From Rhodophyticola sp. CCM32 (GTDB lineage Bacteria > Pseudomonadota > Alphaproteobacteria > Rhodobacterales > Rhodobacteraceae): DNA of 64,000 nt. The DNA lies in NCBI RefSeq assembly GCF_004751985.1, contig NZ_CP038492.1, forward strand, positions 1,984,001 through 2,048,000. Direction: 5' to 3'. The notes beneath the pieces were generated by a model. The model was not told the DNA's origin. It worked only from the letters and a program-made list of their open reading frames with translations, and did no database searches. Below are positions 9,939-17,233 of the stretch, piece after piece (the first letter of the stretch is position 1; each line of letters begins with the position of its first letter). The translations under genes and the position numbers were made by a program.

Positions 9939-10076
9939 ATAGCGTTTTGATTTCATGTTGAAACGCCCTACAGCGTTTCGGGGAAAACCTGCATTGAAAA
10001 GACCCTGCCACGCCTTGCGTTCCGGGGATATTTTCGATGCCTGATGTCTCAAGTCTGTCCCGAAACGCCCTGGATC
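9939..10076. mobile_element. Degenerate TA-ended miniature element(s) between mrp and an MFS gene
   Basis: TATAGCGTTTTGA..GAAACGCCCTA (9939-9970) is followed by a ~105-bp unit with inverted ends CAGCGTTTCGGG (from 9971) and CCCGAAACGCCCTG (to ~10072). The centre, ACCCTGCCACGCCTTGCGTT and GATGCCTGATGTCTCAAG, is clearly related to the core of family C elements elsewhere in this window (48189-48290, 55515-55620). This is probably an old diverged copy. Only one end keeps the TA. Confidence 0.5.
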
Positions 10077-10081
10077 AGAAT

Positions 10082-11269
10082 TCAGCGCTGCGCCCCCCAT
10101 GTGGTCAGGATGATCTGACACATCACACCGGTGCAGCCCGCCGCCATCAATGCCGGGCCAATGCCCAGCCAGTCCGCAACCCCGCCAATGGCAAAGGCGC
10201 CGATGGCCACGGTGCCAAAGCCAACCACGGTCCACAGGCTCATCACCCGCCCGCGCAGGGCATCGGGCAGATCGGTCTGGATTGCCGCCTGCAGGCTGAT
10301 CCCGCACCAGGTGGAACAGAACCCCGCCAATGCGGTCGCCGCCAGCGCCACGGACCAGACCGGCGCCAGCCCCATCCCGATTATCGCCCCCTGCCCGGCC
10401 AGGGCTGCGACATAGACCGCTATCGGAATGCGCGCGCCGACCGCCCCGATACCGAGCGCTTTGGCAAGGGCCGCCATCACCGCCCCTGCCCCTGCGGCCG
10501 CGGTCAACAGACCCAGCCCCCCGGCGCCCCGCTGAAACGCGCCATCGGCCAGAACCGGCAACACCTCCAACCCGCCACGTACGGCGGTTGCAAAGATCAT
10601 GGTCAGCAGAAAGGCGGTGCGGATCAGCGGCGTGTCACGGGCATAACGCAGCCCATCCGTCAGTTCCTTTAGAAACGGCCGCCGCGCACGGGGCGGCAGG
10701 GTTCGCGGGCGCAGATGGCCAAGCACGGCCAGCATCGGCATATAAAACACCACCGCGACCCAAAGCGTCACCTGCGCCCCGAATTGCGCGATCAGAAACC
10801 CCGCACCCGCCGGGGCCACCAGCCGCGCCATATTGAAATTCAGCGCCGTGGCAGACACCACATGCTGCACCATATCCGGCGGCACCAGACGCGGCCCAAG
10901 CGACATCCGCACCGGATGGTGGGCCGAACTGACAATGCCGATGGCAAGCGCCGCCAGGGCCAGACCCGGTGCCTTGATCCATGGCAGGGTCAGGGCCAGG
11001 CCGGTGATGCAGATCACCTGCCCCAGATTGGTCAGAATAGATGCCAGGCGAATATCCATCCGGTCTGCCAGCACGCCGAAAAACGGCCCCGTCAGCAATG
11101 TCGGCAACAGGCTGAGCCCGGCGACCAGCCCCACGAATCCCGCAGATTCGGTGCGTTCCCAGGCCAGCCAGGAAATTGTCACCCGCTGTATCCAGATCGC
11201 CTGTACAGCGAAAAAGATACCCAGAAAAAACAGCCGGAACTGTCTGTTGGAAAAAGCAGCGGACCTCAT
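10082..11269 (-). CDS. MFS transporter
   Basis: Twelve-helix major facilitator (395 aa) of the inner membrane, seen as regularly spaced hydrophobic stretches with short charged loops (GVLADRMDIRL after helix 2 is the motif A-like loop). The substrate cannot be told from sequence. The closest type is the enterobactin-exporter-like/DHA3 group of single-subunit exporters. It is divergent from the DUF1127 gene, with ~195 bp between their starts. Confidence 0.85.
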   Translation of the reverse strand: MRSAAFSNRQFRLFFLGIFFAVQAIWIQRVTISWLAWERTESAGFVGLVAGLSLLPTLLTGPFFGVLADRMDIRLASILTNLGQVICITGLALTLPWIKAPGLALAALAIGIVSSAHHPVRMSLGPRLVPPDMVQHVVSATALNFNMARLVAPAGAGFLIAQFGAQVTLWVAVVFYMPMLAVLGHLRPRTLPPRARRPFLKELTDGLRYARDTPLIRTAFLLTMIFATAVRGGLEVLPVLADGAFQRGAGGLGLLTAAAGAGAVMAALAKALGIGAVGARIPIAVYVAALAGQGAIIGMGLAPVWSVALAATALAGFCSTWCGISLQAAIQTDLPDALRGRVMSLWTVVGFGTVAIGAFAIGGVADWLGIGPALMAAGCTGVMCQIILTTWGAQR

Positions 11270-11465
11270 GCCGAATGCTCAAAATTGCAGCAAAATAAGG
11301 ATTTTCGATATGCACTTTCTGCATAGCGGCATTGAACAGGCTGGGGATTGCGCACCTGCAGCATGGCGTTATCTTTTACTCGAAACGGGCAAAACGCCGT
11401 CACATCCAAAGCGCTTCGGAAATGGGTCCGACACGGCGCAACAGCACATAATTGAGGTATCTCCA

Positions 11466-11696
11466 ATGGCCTATATATCGGGTTCACACTCATCCACTCT
11501 TTCTTTCAGCGACCGCTTGGCAGAGATCAAGACCCAGCTTGCCGAAGCCTATGCCGCCCGCAAGGTCTATCGTCAGACCATTGCCGAGCTGGAAACCTGT
11601 TCAACCCGCGAATTGTCCGACCTGGGGCTGTCGCGTTCGATGATCAAATCGGTGGCCTATGAGGCCGCCTATGGCAAGGCAGATCGCCAGGCCTGA
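11466..11696 (+). CDS. DUF1127 protein, CcaF1-like small RNA-binding protein
   Basis: A 76-residue basic protein ending in the DUF1127 helix (ELETCSTRELSDLGLSRSMI, about 41-60). The ATG at 11466 has a GAGG 8 bp upstream. In Rhodobacter sphaeroides the DUF1127 protein CcaF1 is encoded directly upstream of, and cotranscribed with, the CcsR sRNAs, and it affects their maturation and turnover. Here too the gene is followed within ~15 bp by a chain of CCTCCC-loop hairpins, so the same role is likely. In the known case transcription depends on RpoH-type sigma factors; I could not settle a promoter here. Confidence 0.85.
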   Translation: MAYISGSHSSTLSFSDRLAEIKTQLAEAYAARKVYRQTIAELETCSTRELSDLGLSRSMIKSVAYEAAYGKADRQA

Positions 11697-11709
11697 CAGA
11701 ATTCGCATA

Positions 11710-11970
11710 GCCCGTTCCTCCCTTATTTCGGGCGCGCGATGTGATGCGGCATCCCCTTCTCCTCCCTTTTGGGTGTGCCGTATTTCGGATCAAACTTCTC
11801 CTCCTCCCTTGAGGTTTGGTCCATTCACGGCGGTTCCTACCTCCTCCCTTGGAGCCGCCGTAAAGTTCCGGGCCCCTTGGGCCCAATCATCGGCCCCTCC
11901 TCCTCCCTTTGAGGGTGCTGAAATCTGGCGGTGGCACCTTCTCCTCCCTTTTGGTGTCACCGCCTTTTTT
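11710..11970 (+). ncRNA. CuckOo/CcsR-type sRNA array: six hairpins with CCTCCC-class loops
   Basis: Six hairpins follow the DUF1127 stop. Stems (left/right) and loop motifs: 11710-11714/11729-11733 with CCTCCC; 11747-11756/11771-11780 with CTCCTCCC; 11787-11795/11814-11822 with CTCCTCCTCCC; 11827-11837/11851-11861 with CCTCCTCCC; 11890-11898/11913-11921 with CCTCCTCCTCCC; 11927-11938/11953-11964 with CTCCTCCC. Several stems differ between arms by G-U compatible changes, so the fold is kept. A GGGCCC-CTT-GGGCCC hairpin (11870-11884) separates the fourth and fifth. R. sphaeroides has four CcsR RNAs with such anti-Shine-Dalgarno loops, made from the ccaF1 transcript under stress. How this array is cut into sRNAs is not visible. 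Confidence 0.87.
11927..11970 (+). terminator. Intrinsic terminator ending the DUF1127-sRNA transcript
   Basis: A 12-bp stem GGCGGTGGCACC / GGTGTCACCGCC with one wobble pair, directly followed by six T (11965-11970). The same hairpin carries the last CTCCTCCC loop, so the terminator is part of the last sRNA. Confidence 0.85.
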
Positions 11971-12002
11971 GTGTGTTCAAGGCGATCACATATTGCAGGG
12001 GG

Positions 12003-12455
12003 TCAGGCACGGTCATCCTTGGGCGAGCCCATCACCACATAGGTGGTGATTGTCGCCACCTGCGGCAGCGCGCCCAGCACATCGGTGTGAAAGCGTTTAT
12101 AGCTGACCAGATCGGCAGCCTCGACACGCAGCAGATATTCCACAGCCCCGGTGATATTGTGGCATTCCCGCACTTCAGGCGCATGGGCCACGGCCCGTTC
12201 AAACGCCTCCTGCGCGGCTTTGGAATGCACCGACAGACCCACACTCATATAAGCGGTGAAGCCCACACCCATCTGCACCGGGTCCAGAACGGCACGATAG
12301 CCGGTAATGACACCCCCCGCCTCCAATGCAGCCACCCGGCGCAGACAGGCCGAGGCGCTAAGCGCCACCCGATCCGCCAGATCCAGATTGCTGATCCGCC
12401 CGTCGCGGGACAGTTCACGCAATATCTGGCGATCTTTCTGATCAATCTTCGTCAT
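12003..12455 (-). CDS. Lrp/AsnC-family transcriptional regulator
   Basis: A 150-residue regulator: an N-terminal winged helix-turn-helix (about 5-65, with DRQILRELSRDGRISNLDLA and ALSASACLRRVAAL) and a C-terminal RAM/AsnC ligand-binding domain. It is transcribed away from a LysE-family exporter that starts 72 bp further on. This is the usual layout where an amino-acid-sensing regulator controls an adjacent exporter; I infer control of that gene. Confidence 0.92.
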   Translation of the reverse strand: MTKIDQKDRQILRELSRDGRISNLDLADRVALSASACLRRVAALEAGGVITGYRAVLDPVQMGVGFTAYMSVGLSVHSKAAQEAFERAVAHAPEVRECHNITGAVEYLLRVEAADLVSYKRFHTDVLGALPQVATITTYVVMGSPKDDRA

Positions 12456-12527
12456 TTGTTGTGATTATAATCCGAATTCCGGGATATTTGCAATTTCATT
12501 GCATCCCCCGCCGCATAACCTTGCCCC

Positions 12528-13127
12528 ATGACAGCTGATCTGATCCTTGCGCTTGCGCTTTTCGCCTTTGTCAGTTCCATCACGCCGGGGCCGAACAACC
12601 TGATGCTGATGGCCTCGGGCGCCAATTTCGGCATGCGCCGGACCTTTCCGCATATGCTGGGTGTCGCGCTTGGGTTTGTGATCATGGCACTGGCCATCGG
12701 GGTCGGGCTGATCCGGGTGTTTGATGCCTACCCGGTGATTTACACCATCCTGAAAGTGATCAGTGTCGGCTATCTGCTGTATCTTGCATGGAAGATTGCC
12801 AGTGCCGCCCCGATCCTGCCCGAGGCGCAGGCCACCGGCACCCCGCTGAGCTTTCTTCAGGCCGCCGGCTTTCAATGGGTCAACCCCAAGGCGCTGAGCA
12901 TGGCGCTGACCGCGATCACGGTTTACACGCCGCCGGGGCGGGGCTTGGTGGATTTGCTGGTCATGGCCCTGGTCTTTGGTCTGGTCAACCTGCCCTCTGT
13001 CGGGTCCTGGGCCTTTCTGGGCCAGCAAATGCGACGTTTCCTGACCAACCCGGCCCGGCTGCGGGCGTTCAATATCACCGCCGCGCTGATTCTGGTCGCT
13101 TCGCTTTATCCGATCCTCAAAAGCTAG
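12528..13127 (+). CDS. LysE-family amino-acid exporter
   Basis: Inner-membrane translocator (199 aa) with about six hydrophobic segments and the family opening SSITPGPNNLMLMASGANFG. The internal motif GFQWVNPKALSMAL is typical of the RhtB/LysE superfamily. The substrate is probably one or more amino acids, but the sequence does not say which. It is divergent from the Lrp-type regulator. No clear terminator follows; a long gene-free stretch begins at its stop. Confidence 0.92.
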   Translation: MTADLILALALFAFVSSITPGPNNLMLMASGANFGMRRTFPHMLGVALGFVIMALAIGVGLIRVFDAYPVIYTILKVISVGYLLYLAWKIASAAPILPEAQATGTPLSFLQAAGFQWVNPKALSMALTAITVYTPPGRGLVDLLVMALVFGLVNLPSVGSWAFLGQQMRRFLTNPARLRAFNITAALILVASLYPILKS

Positions 13128-14008
13128 GGTCAGGCTGGCGCATCTTCTGCAAAACAGGACCTTCGCACCTGCAGCATATGACGATTTTGGGCGGCAAGAT
13201 GTTGTATTCCCCCAAAGCCCGGAGGTGAAAACCTTTTTCCGCCCCTTCCACGTCTTACCCACAAGCCTGCCCCCGTTTTCATCCCCAGGAAATTTTCATG
13301 CTGCACTGCTCCACGCTTGCGCAACGCGCCCGGCTGTTGTGAATTCTGTCTTACCGCAACGGGGCGCAAGCAAACCGGGCGGGGCGCAAAAGGCCCCTTA
13401 GGAGCCGGAGCAGAGCAAGACGGGACTTGAGCCTGGATTGAACTGCAAAGGGTTTTGGGAACTGCGGTCAGGTCGCAAAAGGTCTTCGGGCCGGATGAGG
13501 CAAGGCACGGATTTCAAGGGTTGGCGCGCGTCACGGGACTGACCTCCTCGGAGGGAGGGAGCGTGGCAGCAAAGGCTCGCAAGGGCCCGCGCAACTGGGC
13601 CGGGAAACCGCTTTGGTGGAGAACCGGAACAGGAAGACGTCAGGATGGGTTTCGGCCCAATGCGAAGACCGCGTCTGAGCACCTGGCGTCTTTTCCTGTT
13701 CGAGAAAGCCGGATATCACAGCAGTATAAACAGAAAACGAGGCCCGCCTGCCATGATTCAGTCGAGCCCCGTCATCAGTGTACCGCGTCTATGCACCTGT
13801 GGATAATTTCATACACGGGCTTGCGCAGCAGATCAACTACATCTCGCGGATCACCATACAAAAACAGCAAAATAAGGCAGGGCCTACCAGATATCGTGGT
13901 GTGCCCTTACGCCAAACCCTGTCTCATCTAATCCAGGTCAAAGACAATAGTTGACCTTGCCGATATCCCTTTGTCCAGAAATCCTGTTCTGACAGAGGGG
14001 CGACAGAT
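13128..14008. other. 880-bp gene-free stretch with strong secondary structure
   Basis: No convincing protein gene lies here; open frames on either strand have atypical composition. A long imperfect hairpin pairs 13627-13644 with 13682-13701 (GAACAGGAAGACGTCAGG against CCTGGCGTCTTTTCCTGTTC). Smaller dyads are 13881-13904 and 13935-13941/13951-13957 (AGGTCAA/TTGACCT). One perfect DnaA-box-like TGTGGATAA lies at 13798-13806. I could not match it to RNase P, tmRNA, 6S or SRP RNA by their conserved cores. It may hold an unrecognised structured RNA. Confidence 0.45.
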
Positions 14009-14188
14009 ATGCGGTTGTTTTTCCTGATATTTACATTGGCCTCCACCGCGCTGGCTGGGGTTGGCGTGATCGCGGTTCTGGCCGCCGGTCTGGATGGCTG
14101 GCGCCCCATCGTGATCGGCGCGGCCCTTGGTGCGTTGATCGCCATCCCCGTCGCCTGGCTGGCGGGCCGGAAGATCCGCACGCTTTAG
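14009..14188 (+). CDS. Small two-helix membrane protein
   Basis: A 59-residue protein with two hydrophobic segments (about 2-24 and 33-52) split by GLDGWRP, ending in a basic tail GRKIRTL. The ATG at 14009 has a strong GAGGGG 8 bp upstream. Similar short proteins occur widely in Rhodobacterales and are sometimes misnamed CTP synthetase in databases (from memory); nothing here supports that activity. Its stop overlaps the end of the convergent esterase gene by 4 bp. Confidence 0.75.
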   Translation: MRLFFLIFTLASTALAGVGVIAVLAAGLDGWRPIVIGAALGALIAIPVAWLAGRKIRTL

Positions 14189-14979
14189 GATTCAGGGGTC
14201 TGACCCTGCCCCGACGATCCGTTTGCGCCAAAGAAAATACCCAGACTGGCCTCGAATTCCCGGGGCTTGTCTGCGTGCAGCCAATGCCCTGCACCGGGAA
14301 TTTTGGCGAACCGAGCGGCGGGAAACAACGCGCGAATGGCCGGGCGATGGTCAGCCCTGACATAATCCGACGCGCCGCCGGACAGGAACAGCGCCGGGCC
14401 ATCGAACCGGCCTGCAAGATCGGGCCAGCCAATGATCTGGGGCATGAACGCCTCCAGCACATCCAGATTCAACCGCCAGCGTTTCTCTTTCACATCAAGG
14501 GATTGCAGCAGGAAGGCGCGTATCCCGTCTTCCGGCACATCGGCCTTCAATGCCGCATCCGCATCGCGCCGTGTCGCGATACCCGACAGGTCCAGGGCGC
14601 GCATGGCATGGATGAACTGCACCTGCGTATGATTATAGGTCACCGGGGCGATATCGGCCACGACCAGCCGCCGCACCGCGGCCGGATGCAGCAGGGCCAG
14701 CGCCATGGCCGCCTTGCCCCCCATGGAATGGCCCATCACATCCGCAACCCCGCCGAAACCGGTGACGACCTCGGCCAGATCCCCCGCCAGATCGGGATAG
14801 CTGTGGCGCGCGCTCCATGGGCTGTCCCCATGGTTGCGCATGTCCACGCTGATCACCTGCCGGGTGGCCGAGAGGCGTTTGGCAATCACGTTGAGGTTGC
14901 GCGCCGAGCCATAGAGGCCATGGGCAATCAGGATCGGCGGCAGATCACCCGGATCGCCAAAACTGTAGGTCATCAGCAT
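14185..14979 (-). CDS. Alpha/beta-hydrolase (YbfF-like esterase)
   Basis: Predicted soluble esterase (264 aa) of the alpha/beta fold. Visible are the oxyanion loop HGLYGSARNL, the strand-turn DMRNHGDSPWS, the nucleophile elbow GHSMGG (Ser near residue 92) and the late catalytic His in GAGHWLHADKP. I chose the ATG at 14979 (MLMTYSFG); 14973 is also possible, and neither has a clear ribosome binding site. A miniature element starts only 12 bp upstream (14991), so its native upstream region may be displaced. Confidence 0.88.
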   Translation of the reverse strand: MLMTYSFGDPGDLPPILIAHGLYGSARNLNVIAKRLSATRQVISVDMRNHGDSPWSARHSYPDLAGDLAEVVTGFGGVADVMGHSMGGKAAMALALLHPAAVRRLVVADIAPVTYNHTQVQFIHAMRALDLSGIATRRDADAALKADVPEDGIRAFLLQSLDVKEKRWRLNLDVLEAFMPQIIGWPDLAGRFDGPALFLSGGASDYVRADHRPAIRALFPAARFAKIPGAGHWLHADKPREFEASLGIFFGANGSSGQGQTPES

Positions 14980-14990
14980 GATACATGTTC

Positions 14991-15153
14991 TATAGCACCG
15001 GGTTGAAATTCCGCGCCACATATACATTGCGCAGAGGGCAGAGCCCGTACCGAAGGGAGGGCGAGAAGCGCCCGCCCCGTGGGGGCGGTAGGGGCGCTGC
15101 CCGGCGGGGCCGCCGGGCGCAAGAATGATTTGGGGTTTCAACCCGATGCTGTA
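14991..15153. mobile_element. Family A miniature inverted-repeat element (copy A1)
   Basis: 163 bp bounded by TA. The left end TATAGCACCGGGTTGAAATT is the inverse of the right end TTTCAACCCGATGCTGTA. The interior holds ACATATACATTGCGCAGAGG, then CGAGAAGCGCCCGCC and a strong GCCCGGCGG/CCGCCGGGC hairpin. The same interior occurs at 33378-33532, 37875-38048, 53929-54003 and 55617-55784. No transposase is encoded. The TA-N-AGC ends resemble non-autonomous elements moved by IS630/Tc1-mariner-like enzymes, which target TA; that link is inferred. Confidence 0.75.
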
Positions 15154-15235
15154 ACGCCCCCCTGCGGAAGGGGCCAGAGGGTTGAGCATGCGGCCCCGCT
15201 GCTTATGGTGCGGGTGGAACTGCGGGGGCCGACAG

Positions 15236-15607
15236 ATGACACCGGACAGGTTGCAAGAGATCATGGAGGAGGCGCGCGCGCTGATCTCTGAGCACCTGGG
15301 CATCCGGGCGCCCACCTTCAGACGCGCGGTGGCCCGCGCCGGGCGTCTGTTACCACCGCAGGCACGGCAGGCGGCAACACAGCTGTTGGAGCTGGACAGG
15401 CGGATACAGCACCCGAAACTGGCCGCGAGAACAGACCCCGCGATGGCCGAACAGGCGCTGGCCAGCCTGAACCGGCAGTTGCGCAGCATCGAACCGGGCA
15501 AACGACAGGCGCAGGCGCGCGCATTCTTCTGGGCTGAGATCGGGTTTCGCGCGGCCCTTGTTCTGGCCCTGTTGGTCACGGTGCTGGTCTGGCGCGGCTA
15601 TCTGTGA
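15236..15607 (+). CDS. Hypothetical protein with one C-terminal membrane segment
   Basis: A 123-residue protein of unknown function. A long, charged, Ala/Arg-rich helical part is followed by one hydrophobic segment near the C-terminus (ALVLALLVTVLVWRGYL), so it may be tail-anchored. I chose the ATG at 15236 (MTPDRLQEIMEEARAL) because a GGGGG precedes it and upstream codons are unlike a gene. It ends 22 bp before the convergent pirin stop. Confidence 0.65.
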   Translation: MTPDRLQEIMEEARALISEHLGIRAPTFRRAVARAGRLLPPQARQAATQLLELDRRIQHPKLAARTDPAMAEQALASLNRQLRSIEPGKRQAQARAFFWAEIGFRAALVLALLVTVLVWRGYL

Positions 15608-15629
15608 CCCCTGCCCCGGGGCCGCAGGG

Positions 15630-16541
15630 TCAATGGGTCGGCTGAATGAAGGTGCCGTTCCGAAGATCGCGCATGGCCTGTTGCAACTGGGCCTGAGTGT
15701 TCATCACGATCGGCCCGTGCCAGGCCACCGGCTCGGCAATCGGCGCGCCTGAAATCAGCAGGAAGCGCACGCCGTCCGGGCCGGCCTGCACCGTCACCTC
15801 ATCCCCGGTGCCAAAGCGGATCAACGTCCGGTTGCCGGACAGGTCGCGAATATTCACCTCCTGCCCCATGACCTCTTTTTCCAGCAAGACGCCCACGGGT
15901 GCGGAGGCATCTGCAAAGGCGGCGGCCCCGTCGAACACATAGGCAAAGGCGCGGCGATAGGTGTCGATCCGAAAGGTCTTTTTCACCCCCGCAGGGACCG
16001 AGATATCCAGATATTGCGGATCGGCCGCGATCCCGTCCACCGGGCCGGTCCTGCCCCAGAACTCTCCGACGATGACCCGGACAATGGTACCATCATCATC
16101 AATCACGTCCGGGATCTCGGCACCGGTCACATCCTGATAGCGCGGCGCGGTCATTTTCAGGTTGGATGGCAGATTGCCCCAAAGCTGAAACCCGTGCATC
16201 TGGCCTTTCGCATTCCCAAGCGGCATTTCCTGATGCAAAATGCCGGACCCGGCGGTCATCCATTGTACATCGCCCGCGCCAAGCGTGCCGGTATTGCCCA
16301 GGCTGTCGCCATGTTCCACTGATCCGGCCAGCACATAGGTGATGGTTTCGATCCCCCGATGCGGGTGCCAGGGGAAACCTTTGAGGTACTCCTCGGGCCG
16401 GTCATTGCGGAAATCATCGAACAGCAGAAACGGGTCCAGTTCCGCCGGGTCCTGAAAGCCGAAGGCGCGATGCAGATGAACGCCCGCCCCTTCCATCACG
16501 GGCATGGCGCGGCGGGTTTCGGTTACGGGGCGGATTGACAT
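15630..16541 (-). CDS. Pirin family protein
   Basis: Two-domain cupin (303 aa). The N-terminal domain shows the pirin metal motif HPHRGIETITYVLAGSVEH and the downstream GILHQEMP and GFQLWGNLP, giving the His/Glu ligand set. The C-terminal domain starts near residue 175. Bacterial pirins have variously been linked to quercetinase activity or to redox-linked protein binding; no role can be chosen here. It starts at the ATG at 16541 (MSIRPVTETRRAM). Confidence 0.92.
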   Translation of the reverse strand: MSIRPVTETRRAMPVMEGAGVHLHRAFGFQDPAELDPFLLFDDFRNDRPEEYLKGFPWHPHRGIETITYVLAGSVEHGDSLGNTGTLGAGDVQWMTAGSGILHQEMPLGNAKGQMHGFQLWGNLPSNLKMTAPRYQDVTGAEIPDVIDDDGTIVRVIVGEFWGRTGPVDGIAADPQYLDISVPAGVKKTFRIDTYRRAFAYVFDGAAAFADASAPVGVLLEKEVMGQEVNIRDLSGNRTLIRFGTGDEVTVQAGPDGVRFLLISGAPIAEPVAWHGPIVMNTQAQLQQAMRDLRNGTFIQPTH

Positions 16542-16728
16542 GGCATGTCTCCTGTCTGGTCTGGCGAGGATATATGCCGACCCCGCCCCCGGGCAATTCC
16601 ACGAGGCTGAACCAAGCCTGTGCGGCGATGCAGGGGTCACCGCACAGGCTGCCATGACGGCTACGCGCCGCCTCTCGTCAAACACGGCAGAACCCGGTAA
16701 GCACCGCCCGAAGGAACGGAGGCGTCTG

Positions 16729-17211
16729 ATGGATGATGAAGTGATCGGCGTGATCGAGCCCAAACCGATCCGGCGCTATTTTGCCACCGGCACCCTTGGC
16801 CTGTTGGGCATGATCCTGCTCTATGTTGCCGCCACAACGCCGCCTACCGACCTGGGCTGGCTGGCGTTTCTGATCGTGGTGGGAATAAGCACCTTCTTTT
16901 TGTCCTGGCGCCTTTGGCAGGCCAGCGGCGTCACCCTGGAGCTGACCCGCACGGAGCTGCGTGAAGCCGGTGGGCAGGTTCTGTGCCGGATCGGGAATGT
17001 GGTTTCGGTGGATCGCGGGTTTTTTGCCTTCAAACCCTCAAACGGCTTTGTGATCCGGCTCAGAGAGCCCGATCTTATGGTTTATGCCCCGGGCCTTTGG
17101 TGGCGGTTTCGCCGCCGGATCATGGTGGGCGGCGTGACCTCGGGGGCGCAGGCGAAATCGGTGGCCGATCTGATCACCATGCTGCTGGTGGAACGCGACC
17201 ATGACGCGTAA
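16729..17211 (+). CDS. Hypothetical two-helix membrane protein
   Basis: A 160-residue protein of unknown function. Two hydrophobic segments near the N-terminus (about 21-37 and 42-58) are followed by a ~95-residue soluble part with a beta-rich, PH-like character (GVTLELTRTELREAGG, FVIRLREP). The ATG at 16729 has GGAGG 6 bp upstream. The start is 187 bp from the divergent pirin gene, and the stop is 22 bp from the convergent dehydrogenase. Confidence 0.7.
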   Translation: MDDEVIGVIEPKPIRRYFATGTLGLLGMILLYVAATTPPTDLGWLAFLIVVGISTFFLSWRLWQASGVTLELTRTELREAGGQVLCRIGNVVSVDRGFFAFKPSNGFVIRLREPDLMVYAPGLWWRFRRRIMVGGVTSGAQAKSVADLITMLLVERDHDA

Positions 17212-17233
17212 GCCGCCCATGGTCGCACAGGCT

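Noticed and set aside
11710..11970. Reading the CCTCCC hairpin series as a CRISPR array
   Set aside because: Repeat units are unequal in sequence and only the loop motif is constant. Spacing is irregular and no cas genes are present. The hairpins fit sRNAs.
13798..13806. Perfect DnaA-box-like TGTGGATAA as a hint of a replication origin
   Set aside because: Only one box is present locally, with no AT-rich unwinding region and no dnaA, parAB, gidA or hemE genes nearby. Another TTATCCACA occurs inside an MFS gene (about 29523), so single boxes are not telling.
13455..13931. A 158-residue open frame in the gene-free stretch
   Set aside because: The amino-acid make-up is odd (many Arg, Ser, Thr, Pro, no domain), there is no good start signal, and it overlaps strong hairpins. 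More likely non-coding.
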